Assembly (NCBI GenBank): GCA_017464525.1
Contig: JAFTZM010000011.1
Location: forward strand, 1-37,266
Direction of reading: 5' to 3'
From: Clostridia bacterium
GTDB taxonomy: Bacteria; Bacillota; Clostridia; Oscillospirales; QAKW01
Length of the DNA: 37,266 nucleotides
Shown here: positions 22,055 to 31,459 of the stretch, piece by piece
How the letters are laid out: every line of letters begins with the position of its first letter
Numbering within the stretch: the first letter of the stretch is position 1
Made by a program: the position numbers and the translations under genes
Notes under the pieces: model-generated
Databases searched by the model: none
What the model was told of the DNA's origin: nothing
Seen by the model: only the letters and a program-made list of their open reading frames with translations

Positions 22055-22222
22055 TCAGTCCCAGGTCGTTGTATTCCGGGCAAATTCGGTTTTGCCCGGC
22101 TCTTCGCGGGAAAGGAAAGCTTTCTCATAAAGCGGATCCGGCTTTTCGACTTTCAGCAGAATTTCAGGAGTTTGCTCCTTAAAATCTATTTGGAAGAAGA
22201 ATTTTGTATCTCTTTTTTTCAC
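22055..22222 (-). CDS. Small unknown protein (55 aa) between glnN and asnB
   Basis: The frame starts at a GTG with AAAGGAG seven bases upstream and encodes 55 residues: a basic start (KKRDTKFFFQIDF), a central acidic/hydrophobic stretch (EQTPEILLKVEKPDPLYEK) and a polar tail ending FARNTTTWD. The same frame is open further upstream; an ATG at 22324 with AAAAGGA before it would give 89 residues with a hydrophobic N-terminus (STVNTIWVLIGAHLF). I do not recognise the family. Its place between glutamine synthetase III and asparagine synthetase on the same strand suggests a link to amide-nitrogen metabolism, but that is only context. Confidence 0.5.
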   Translation of the reverse strand: MKKRDTKFFFQIDFKEQTPEILLKVEKPDPLYEKAFLSREEPGKTEFARNTTTWD

Positions 22223-22477
22223 AAGTAAACTCCTTTCAGCGATTTGGTCATTTAACATCCTGCATAAAGAAAACAAGTGCGCACCGATAAGTACCCATAT
22301 AGTATTAACCGTACTGTACGTCATTATTATTCCTTTTCGTACAATAAAAGCAAACTCGTCCTTTCGGTCCCCCCTCGGCAAGGCGTACAGGCCAAGGGAA
22401 TATGGACCGAAATGGGTTGAGTGATGATGGCAACATAGGTGGTCATTAAAGCGATCCCCATGGCCTGTACGCTGCAT
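22223..22477 (-). other. Structured glnN 3' / asnB 5' region
   Basis: This 255-bp gap after the glnN stop holds two overlapping pairings. GCGTACAGGCCA (22383-22394) pairs perfectly with TGGCCTGTACGC (22461-22472). GGACCGAAA (22404-22412), inside that loop, pairs with TTTCGGTCC (22362-22370) outside it, so the stems interlock or are alternatives. Such mutually exclusive or pseudoknotted pairings are typical of regulatory RNA. On the minus strand TTGCTT followed about 18 bp later by TAATAA is a possible promoter for the small ORF and asnB. No known riboswitch consensus was recognised. Confidence 0.45.
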
Positions 22478-24574
<2,097 letters not shown>

Positions 24575-24600
24575 GATCTATTCTCCTTTACTCGGTGGGT

Positions 24601-24655
24601 TTAAAAAATTAAGGCGTCTTTAATGCGGGGAAACATTAAAGACGCCTTTGCCTTT
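24601..24655 (-). promoter_or_regulatory. ANTAR-type antitermination module between gdhA and glnN
   Basis: Minus-strand hairpin AAAGGC-AAAGGC-GTCTTT (24638-24655) with A1/G4 hexaloop. A competing perfect 13-bp terminator stem (24634-24646 with 24613-24625, loop 8 nt) is followed by TTAATTTTTTAA. Only one hexaloop is visible here. It would set how much gdhA transcription continues into glnN. Confidence 0.8.
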
Positions 24656-24665
24656 GCTTATTCTT

Positions 24666-26080
<1,415 letters not shown>

Positions 26081-26103
26081 CACTTATTTATTAATTTGGT
26101 TCT

Positions 26104-26157
26104 CCAAAAGCAAAACAGCGTCTTTGAGCACTAACACTCAAAGACGCCTTTGCCTTT
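26104..26157 (-). promoter_or_regulatory. ANTAR-type antitermination module 1 of the gdhA leader
   Basis: Minus-strand hairpin AAAGGC-AAAGGC-GTCTTT (26140-26157), the same hexaloop and stem as in the purC and glnN leaders. The competing stem is a perfect 11-bp pairing of 26137-26147 with 26118-26128. The run after it (TGTTTTGCTTTTGG) is only moderately U-rich, so it may act more as a pause or weak terminator. Confidence 0.8.
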
Positions 26158-26166
26158 ATGCCATGC

Positions 26167-26195
26167 ATTATACACCCGGTTTTTTCCATTGTCAA
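26167..26195 (-). promoter_or_regulatory. Consensus promoter of gdhA
   Basis: TTGACA (26190-26195) and TATAAT (26167-26172) on the minus strand, spacer 17 bp. The transcript would begin directly at module 1. Confidence 0.92.
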
Positions 26196-26219
26196 CCCTT
26201 TTTTTGAAAAAATTTTCTC

Positions 26220-26248
26220 TTGACATTGCAAAATGCAGGTTGTATAAT
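26220..26248 (+). promoter_or_regulatory. Consensus promoter of glnA-ANTAR operon (P1)
   Basis: TTGACA (26220-26225) and TATAAT (26243-26248), spacer 17 bp, divergent from the gdhA promoter 25 bp away. It precedes an antitermination module, so transcripts from it are conditional. Confidence 0.9.
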
Positions 26249-26254
26249 ATTGGC

Positions 26255-26323
26255 AAATGAGCAAAGGCGTTCGTTTTAGTATAGACCAGTTTCTGTACTG
26301 AAATGAGCGCTTTTTCTTTTTTT
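26255..26323 (+). promoter_or_regulatory. ANTAR-type antitermination module of the glnA leader
   Basis: The hairpin AAATGAGC / GTTCGTTT (26255-26262 with 26269-26276, 8 bp including two wobble pairs) carries the hexaloop AAAGGC (A1, G4). Its 3' arm is also the left arm of an 18-bp terminator stem (26267-26284 with 26293-26310, several G-U pairs), followed by TTTTTCTTTTTTT. The stem sequences differ from the other modules while the loop is identical, pointing to selection on the loop. Confidence 0.82.
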
Positions 26324-26380
26324 CTTTAACGGTTACGGCATCTTCTTTAAAAACCCATGGAAAAAAGCTTGAAGGTATGG

Positions 26381-26386
26381 TATAAT
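26381..26386 (+). promoter_or_regulatory. Possible second glnA promoter (P2), extended -10
   Basis: TATAAT preceded by TGG gives an extended -10 element; no good -35 is present. It lies downstream of the attenuator, about 100 bp before the start codon, and could give a basal level of GlnA and of the ANTAR protein independent of antitermination. Confidence 0.45.
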
Positions 26387-26484
26387 GTTATGAAAATAGA
26401 TGAAAAAATTTGATTATACAGCTCTGAACGATAATCTCCGGAGCCAAAGCATTGAATGTAGTAAATTAGAGGAGGCACACTGTT

Positions 26485-27699
26485 ATGAAGTATTCAAAGG
26501 AAGAGGTATTACAGTACGTCAGAGAGGAAGATGTAAAATTCATCCGTCTGGCCTTCTGTGATGTTTTTGGTAAGCAAAAAAATATTTCCATTATGCCAGA
26601 GGAGCTCCCTCGTGCCTTTGAATATGGCATTGCCTTCGATGCTTCATCCATTGCAGGCTTCGGGGATGAGACACATTCCGATCTCCTGTTGCACCCCGAA
26701 GCGGAAACCTTGAGCATTCTCCCTTGGAGACCGGAGCACGGACGTGTAGTACGTATGTTCTGCCATATCACTTATCCTGATGGCAGACTCTTTGAATGTG
26801 ATACCCGCAGTTTGCTGAAAAAAGCAGTAGAAGATGCAAAGAAAGCGGGCTTCCGGTTTGCGTTTGGTGCCGAGCAGGAATTTTATCTATTTCTGCTGGA
26901 CGATAACGAGAACCCAACAAAAATCCCTTATGATAACGCTGGATATATGGATATTGCTCCTGAAGATAAGGGGGAAAACATCCGCCGTGAGATCTGCCTG
27001 ACCTTAGAGCAAATGGGGATCCGTCCCGAAAGCTCGCACCACGAAGAGGGGCCCGGGCAGAATGAGATCGATTTTCGTTATTCCGATGCTCTCTCGGCGG
27101 CCGATAATACGATAACCTTCCAGACAGTGGTCAAAACAGTTGCCCGCCGCAACGGAATATATGTAGATTTCAGTCCTAAGCCTCTCAAAGATAAGCCCGG
27201 CAACGGATTTCATATCAATATGTCTGTAAAGGCCGATGACGGCTCCGATTATCTTTGCTATATGATTGCCGGCGTTCTTGAAAAAACTTGCGAAATGACA
27301 GCATTTATGAATCCGACCGAGAATTCTTATGCACGTTTCGGCGGCAATAAGGCGCCGATGTATGTGTCCTGGTCCAGCGAAAACCGTTCTCAGCTTGTGC
27401 GGATCCCTGCGGCAGTCGGCGAATACCGCCGGGCAGAGCTCCGTTCGCCCGATCCAATGGCAAATCCGTATCTGGCATTTACGCTGATGATCTATGCAGG
27501 GCTTTACGGCATTGAAAATAAGCTTGACTTGCCTATGGTGGCAGATCTTAACCTTTATAAAGCCAATGCGGAGACTTTGGCAAAATATAAAAAGCTGCCC
27601 GAAACATTAGAGGCAGCCTGTAAGCTCGCTATGGAAAGCGATTTCATCAAAATGCATATTCCTGCTGCAATACTGGAGATCTATTGCGCCAAGGAATGA
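26485..27699 (+). CDS. glnA: GlnA-like glutamine synthetase type I, short, with altered catalytic flap
   Basis: A 404-residue GSI-family protein, about 40 shorter than Bacillus-type GlnA. Most active-site residues align: E130 and E132 (FGAEQEFYLF), E188 and E194 (EEGPGQNEIDF), H243 (NGFHINMS), R284 (NSYAR), NRSQLVRIPA at 300-309, E318 and R320 (AELRSPDP). The flap glutamate that closes the ammonium site (GYEAP in Bacillus) is replaced by Lys289 in GGNKAP, codon AAG at 27349-27351. A loop before NSY is about 12 residues short, the feedback Arg62 region reads GFGDETHSD, and the C-terminus stops at IYCAKE without the usual roughly 25-residue tail. It may be a weak enzyme or a sensor. It is followed after 31 bp by the ANTAR gene; GAGGAGG precedes its ATG. 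Confidence 0.88.
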   Translation: MKYSKEEVLQYVREEDVKFIRLAFCDVFGKQKNISIMPEELPRAFEYGIAFDASSIAGFGDETHSDLLLHPEAETLSILPWRPEHGRVVRMFCHITYPDGRLFECDTRSLLKKAVEDAKKAGFRFAFGAEQEFYLFLLDDNENPTKIPYDNAGYMDIAPEDKGENIRREICLTLEQMGIRPESSHHEEGPGQNEIDFRYSDALSAADNTITFQTVVKTVARRNGIYVDFSPKPLKDKPGNGFHINMSVKADDGSDYLCYMIAGVLEKTCEMTAFMNPTENSYARFGGNKAPMYVSWSSENRSQLVRIPAAVGEYRRAELRSPDPMANPYLAFTLMIYAGLYGIENKLDLPMVADLNLYKANAETLAKYKKLPETLEAACKLAMESDFIKMHIPAAILEIYCAKE

Positions 27700-27730
27700 A
27701 CCGATAAACAAGTAAAGGAGGGGAGCGAAA

Positions 27731-28315
27731 ATGAGTCTGAAACAGCGTGTGTACAGTGTTCTTGTTGTTTCGGCGGCAGAGGCTTTTACCAGTGCCTTTT
27801 GCGAACTGCTCCCCGAATCAAAGTATTATCCTGTTCGCATTTCACCCAGCATAAGTGCGGCAAAAAGGGCAATGGCTGAGCGGGAATATGATTATGCCAT
27901 CATCAACGCGCCTTTGCCCGATGATATAGGGATACGCTTTGCTATTGATACCTGCAATTCCAGGAATACGGTCGTGCTTCTTTTGGTGCGGTCGGAGATG
28001 TATGCCGAAATATACGATAAGGTTGCAGAGCATGGCGTTTTCACGCTGTCCAAGCCCACCTCAAAACCCACGATAGCAACAGCACTCAGCTGGATGTCAA
28101 GCGCAAGAGAGCGGCTCCGGAAATTCGAAAAGAAGACATTGTCCATTGAAGAAAAAATGGAAGAGATACGGATCGTCAATAGAGCCAAATGGATGCTGAT
28201 CAATGAGCTCCATATGGAGGAACCTGAAGCCCACCGCTACATAGAAAAGCAAGCGATGGACCGCTGTGAATCCAAGAAGGTCGTAGCAGAGGAAATAATC
28301 AAAACATATTCATAG
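27731..28315 (+). CDS. nitR: ANTAR-domain RNA-binding antiterminator with pseudo-receiver domain (NitR-like)
   Basis: A 194-residue protein. Residues about 5-123 fold like a response-regulator receiver, but the acidic pair near the first strand is missing (VLVVSAAEA), and the phospho-acceptor is Asn59 (YAIINAPLP) instead of Asp; the conserved Lys108 (LSKP) remains. A coiled linker (125-145) leads to the ANTAR domain (about 140-192) with the signature IVNRAKWMLINELHMEEPEAHRYIEKQAMDRC. ANTAR domains bind hexaloop hairpins in nascent RNA and prevent termination. Glutamine-synthetase-linked ANTAR regulators (NitR) are known in solventogenic clostridia. It is probably co-transcribed with glnA (AAAGGAGG upstream) and thus also autoregulated. 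Likely targets are the six leader modules in this window. Confidence 0.9.
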   Translation: MSLKQRVYSVLVVSAAEAFTSAFCELLPESKYYPVRISPSISAAKRAMAEREYDYAIINAPLPDDIGIRFAIDTCNSRNTVVLLLVRSEMYAEIYDKVAEHGVFTLSKPTSKPTIATALSWMSSARERLRKFEKKTLSIEEKMEEIRIVNRAKWMLINELHMEEPEAHRYIEKQAMDRCESKKVVAEEIIKTYS

Positions 28316-28354
28316 AAATCATCGATCGTGTTTTGCGTTTTTTAACACGCTGAA

Positions 28355-28393
28355 CGGCAGGAAGAATCAATTAGTTCTTCCTGCCGGCTTTTT
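28355..28393. terminator. Bidirectional terminator between nitR and ogt-tag
   Basis: A 12-bp perfect stem (CGGCAGGAAGAA 28355-28366 with 28375-28386), 8-nt loop, followed on the plus strand by GCTTTTTTATTTT. The stop codon of the convergent ogt-tag gene lies in the loop. Confidence 0.88.
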
Positions 28394-29447
28394 TATTTTG
28401 GCAGTAACACATACAGTCCCGGGAATGTCCGTTGATCACCCCCATGGATTGCAGAAAGGAATAGATGATGGTGGAGCCCACAAAGGTCATGCCCCGCTTT
28501 TTCAGATCGTTGGAAATGGTATCGGAAAGGGGTGAGGTGGTTCTTACGGTAAACTCCTCTGTGATCACCTGACGGTCGGTAAAAGACCATATGTAATTAC
28601 TGAAGGAGCCGAATTCCTTCTGGATCGCCTGAAAGGCAATGCTGTTTTTCACGGCAGCCCGGATCTTCAGGCGATTCCGGATGATGCCGGGATCTTTCAT
28701 CAGCGCCTGGATCTTTGCATCGTCGTAGGCGATGATCTTTTGGATATCGAAGCGGTCAAAGGCGGCCCGGAAATTTTCCCGCTTGTTCAGTACACACTCC
28801 CAGGAGAGCCCCGCCTGAAAGGACTCTAGAAGCATAAGCTCATAGAGCTTATGATCGTCATAAAGGGGACGCCCCCACTCCTCGTCGTGATATTTCACAT
28901 AAAGCTCGTTTTTTAGATTGACCCAGCTGCAGCGTTTTTGATTTTTCATGGTGTACCCTTCTATTTTAAGTAATTGGATCTTTTTATCCAATCCGCCGGC
29001 ATAACCGGTGAGGCTTCCGTCGGCCCCCAGTACCCGGTGGCAGGGGATGATGATGGAAATGGGGTTGTGCCCCACAGCACCGCCCACCGCCTGCGCCGAC
29101 ATGGTGCTTCTCCCCATCTCCGGCGCGATCTTCCGGGCAATGGCACCGTAAGTGGTCATCTCCCCGTAAGAGATTTCGCAGAGGGCGTTCCATACTTTTT
29201 TTCGGAAGCTGCTGCCGAAGGGCTTGAGCGGAAGGTCGGAAATGGGGGGATTTTGCCCTGTGAAGTAGCGGTCCAGCCAATTCCGGAGTTTGGTGAAAAT
29301 CGCGGAATCCTTGATGGGGACGGGCTTTTCGGGGAGCGGCTCCATAAAGTATTTTTGGCCGTTGAACCACAAGCCGTTAATATGGGTACCGTCGCTCACA
29401 GCGGTAAGAATTCCCAAAGGGGAGTAAATTTCGGTTGAAAAAAGCAT
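28371..29447 (-). CDS. Fusion of O6-alkylguanine-DNA alkyltransferase (Ogt) and 3-methyladenine DNA glycosylase I (Tag)
   Basis: A 358-residue two-domain repair protein. Residues about 1-163 are Ogt/AdaB-like: VWNALCEISYGEMTTYGAIA, AVGGAVGHNPISIIIPCHRV with the acceptor Cys136, and GYAGGLDKK. Residues 167-358 are Tag: MKNQKRCSWV, YHDEEWGRPLYDD, LMLLESFQAGLSWECVL, FVGSTIIYSFLQSMGVINGHSRDC, with zinc ligands at C173, H187 and the C-terminal His/Cys pair. Both domains look complete. The frame is continuous, yet AGAAGGG lies six bases before the Tag ATG (at 28949), so Tag might also be made alone. It combines direct reversal and base excision of alkylation damage. Confidence 0.92.
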   Translation of the reverse strand: MLFSTEIYSPLGILTAVSDGTHINGLWFNGQKYFMEPLPEKPVPIKDSAIFTKLRNWLDRYFTGQNPPISDLPLKPFGSSFRKKVWNALCEISYGEMTTYGAIARKIAPEMGRSTMSAQAVGGAVGHNPISIIIPCHRVLGADGSLTGYAGGLDKKIQLLKIEGYTMKNQKRCSWVNLKNELYVKYHDEEWGRPLYDDHKLYELMLLESFQAGLSWECVLNKRENFRAAFDRFDIQKIIAYDDAKIQALMKDPGIIRNRLKIRAAVKNSIAFQAIQKEFGSFSNYIWSFTDRQVITEEFTVRTTSPLSDTISNDLKKRGMTFVGSTIIYSFLQSMGVINGHSRDCMCYCQNKKAGRKN

Positions 29448-29463
29448 AATTTTTCCTCCTCTT

Positions 29464-30438
29464 TTAGCCGTTTTTTTGATCGTTTTCCTGCCAAAATTTT
29501 AAAACGGCTTCCTCGTAGCCTTGCTGATCCACCAGGTAGCTCATCCCGTGCTCGGCGCCGGGAACGATGAAAAGACGCTTAGGTGCAGCGCAGGCTTTAT
29601 AGTTTTCGTAGGTCATTTCCACCGGCACGAAATGATCGTCGGTGCCGTGGACAAACAGCACCGGCACCCGGCAGTTCCGTAGAGCCTCGGTGCAGGAATA
29701 GGCCTCCTCCCGGAGCTTTCTTTGGAGCATCTGCCGGGCGGTAGCGGAATAGAGGCCGTAGGGTAGGTGGAGGTTATGCTCCAGCACGTGCTTCCAGATG
29801 GCATGGGGAGAGTTAAAGCCGCAATCGGCCACGATCCCCCGCACGCTTTCCGGCAGATCAAAGCCCGCGGTCATGAGGATGGTGGCGGCGCCCATGGAAA
29901 CGCCGCCCAGATAGAGGGGGAGTTTCCCCTCGGTGCGGCGGTGGAGCCACCGGATCCAATCCAGGCAGTCATACCGCTCCAAAAGCCCGAAGCCCATATG
30001 ATCGCCGCCGCTTTCCCCCTGGCCCCGCTGCTCCGCATAGAGAACGGCGCAGTTATTCTGATGCCAGAAGGGAGCGATCAGACCGAAATCCTGGCTCCAG
30101 GAGGAGCGCCAGCCGTGCATGGCCACAATGGCCCGTTGGGGCTTGGCGGGGCAATACCAATGCCCTATCAGGCGGGTGCCGTCCTGGCCGGTGATGGTAA
30201 TGGGCTCGCACCCGCAGCTCTCCAGCCATGCGGCTCCGGCATTGAGTTTTTCTGAGATCTCGGCCAACCGCTTGGAGCCCCGCAGCCTTTCCCGGCTCCG
30301 GCTGATGGCAGGAGGTTCTTCCCGGTCCAGCGCTATCTCCATCAGCCGCCGGGCTGAGGAGCGGTGAAGTGCGCCGAGGGCGGTGATGCCGGCTGCGATC
30401 CCGGAGCCAATCAGTAGATTTTTGGTGGTTTTTTTCAT
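29464..30438 (-). CDS. Alpha/beta hydrolase with N-terminal membrane anchor
   Basis: A 324-residue serine hydrolase. An N-terminal basic-hydrophobic stretch (KKTTKNLLIGSGIAAGITALGAL, about 3-24) looks like a membrane anchor or uncleaved signal. The catalytic domain (about 75-320) has the oxyanion HGW motif (108-110), nucleophile S181 in GGVSMGA, acid D267/D268 in VLFVHGTDDHFVP and H297 in PGAEHGMSY. Similar proteins are annotated as BAAT/acyl-CoA thioester hydrolase or peptidase-S9-like 'YqkD' hydrolases; the substrate is unknown. GGGAG precedes the ATG. It lies 52 bp downstream of the ZIP gene and 16 bp before ogt-tag, probably one operon. Confidence 0.85.
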   Translation of the reverse strand: MKKTTKNLLIGSGIAAGITALGALHRSSARRLMEIALDREEPPAISRSRERLRGSKRLAEISEKLNAGAAWLESCGCEPITITGQDGTRLIGHWYCPAKPQRAIVAMHGWRSSWSQDFGLIAPFWHQNNCAVLYAEQRGQGESGGDHMGFGLLERYDCLDWIRWLHRRTEGKLPLYLGGVSMGAATILMTAGFDLPESVRGIVADCGFNSPHAIWKHVLEHNLHLPYGLYSATARQMLQRKLREEAYSCTEALRNCRVPVLFVHGTDDHFVPVEMTYENYKACAAPKRLFIVPGAEHGMSYLVDQQGYEEAVLKFWQENDQKNG

Positions 30439-30490
30439 TCTTCTGCTCCCTTCTATTTCTTCGCATAGTATGCCACAGAAGGAACTATTT

Positions 30491-31243
30491 TTATCCTAAG
30501 AGAACGTCTGTAATCAGCATAAGGCAGAAGCCGATCAGCAGAGAATAGGTGGCACCCCGTTCATGGCCGTGGGCGTGGGTCTCGGGGATCATTTCATCGC
30601 TGATGACATAAAGCATGGTGCCGCCGGCAAAGGCCAGGGCAAAGGGGAGGACAGCCGATGCGATGCTGACAGCAAAATAGCCGATGAGGGTGCCGGCCAC
30701 CTCTACCAGTCCGGTGAGCATGGCACAGAGAAAGGTTTTTCCCGGCTTTACTCCCGCTGCCAGCATAGGTCCGATGATGACCATCCCCTCCGGGATGTTC
30801 TGCAGGGCAATGCCGCCGGCAATGATCAGTGCCTGCGCTGCATCTCCGGAGCCAAAGCCAACGCCTGCTGCGATCCCCTCGGGCAGGTTGTGGATGGCAA
30901 TGGCGGTGACGAAGAGCAACACCTTGCTCAGATCGGCGTTGTTGTGGGCCTCGGTGTCGGCCCCCACCAGCTTGTGTAGATGGGGCACCAGTTTATCGAT
31001 CAGGTTCAGGCAGACCGCCCCGGCAAAGATCCCGGCGACGGTGAGGAGCAGACCGAATTTACCGCCGTATTCCAGGGAGGGAAGGATCAACCCCAGCACA
31101 GCGGCAGCCAGCATCACCCCCGCCGCAAAGGCTAAAACGATATCCGAAAAACGGTGAGAGATCTTTTTAAAAAGAAACCCTATCAGCGAGCCGAACACGG
31201 TGGCACCGCCCACTCCAAGGGCTGTTAACAGTACAAGCTTCAT
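30491..31243 (-). CDS. ZIP-family divalent metal transporter
   Basis: A 250-residue integral membrane protein with about eight hydrophobic segments. The two ZIP metal-binding motifs are present: HNLPEG in LLFVTAIAIHNLPEGIAAGVG and QNIPEG in GGIALQNIPEGMVIIGP, in the fourth and fifth membrane helices. The histidine-bearing loops (PHLHKLVGADTEAHNN, ETHAHGHERG) fit zinc, iron or manganese uptake as in ZupT/GufA. Metal choice cannot be told. It is first of a minus-strand operon with its own consensus promoter; AAGGAGA precedes the ATG. Confidence 0.9.
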   Translation of the reverse strand: MKLVLLTALGVGGATVFGSLIGFLFKKISHRFSDIVLAFAAGVMLAAAVLGLILPSLEYGGKFGLLLTVAGIFAGAVCLNLIDKLVPHLHKLVGADTEAHNNADLSKVLLFVTAIAIHNLPEGIAAGVGFGSGDAAQALIIAGGIALQNIPEGMVIIGPMLAAGVKPGKTFLCAMLTGLVEVAGTLIGYFAVSIASAVLPFALAFAGGTMLYVISDEMIPETHAHGHERGATYSLLIGFCLMLITDVLLG

Positions 31244-31266
31244 CGCTATGTCTCCTTTCTGCTGCT

Positions 31267-31295
31267 ATTATAACTTATTTGAATTAGTCTGTCAA
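31267..31295 (-). promoter_or_regulatory. Consensus promoter of the ZIP transporter operon
   Basis: TTGACA (31290-31295) and TATAAT (31267-31272) on the minus strand with a 17-bp spacer; the start codon is at 31243, so the leader is only about 17 nt. Confidence 0.88.
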
Positions 31296-31313
31296 AATAT
31301 GTTTTCTTGTGCT

Positions 31314-31395
31314 ATAATAAGCGCAGACGCTTATTATATTAATATTAAATGTCCGTTTTGCTCGTCGTTTACACGACAACCGCAAAATATGGACA
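31314..31395. other. Two inverted repeats between divergent genes
   Basis: ATAATAAGCG (31314-31323) and CGCTTATTAT (31328-31337) form a perfect 10-bp inverted repeat around CAGA. A second, imperfect one spans 31350-31395 (TGTCC/GGACA outside, TTTTGC/GCAAAA and CGTCGT/ACGAC inside). Neither has a T-run. They could be operators for the divergent ZIP and peptidase genes. Confidence 0.45.
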
Positions 31396-31397
31396 AT

Positions 31398-31430
31398 TAT
31401 ATCAAAAATGCTTTGCATTTATGATATAAT
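31398..31430 (+). promoter_or_regulatory. -10 region of the M28 peptidase operon inside a palindrome
   Basis: TATAAT (31425-31430) ends a 31-bp near-perfect inverted repeat (14-nt arms 31398-31411 and 31415-31428, one mismatch, 3-nt centre). No good -35 is present at 17 bp, so the palindrome may be an activator or repressor site. ATG follows 30 bp later. Confidence 0.5.
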
Positions 31431-31459
31431 AAAAGAAAAAACGGAAAACGGAGAGCAAA

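Noticed and set aside
22361..22412. Partial likeness of the minus-strand GACCGAAAGGACG segment to the 3' part of the glutamine-sensing glnA RNA motif
   Set aside because: The other conserved segments of that motif are not present at the right places, so I treat it only as an unassigned structured region.
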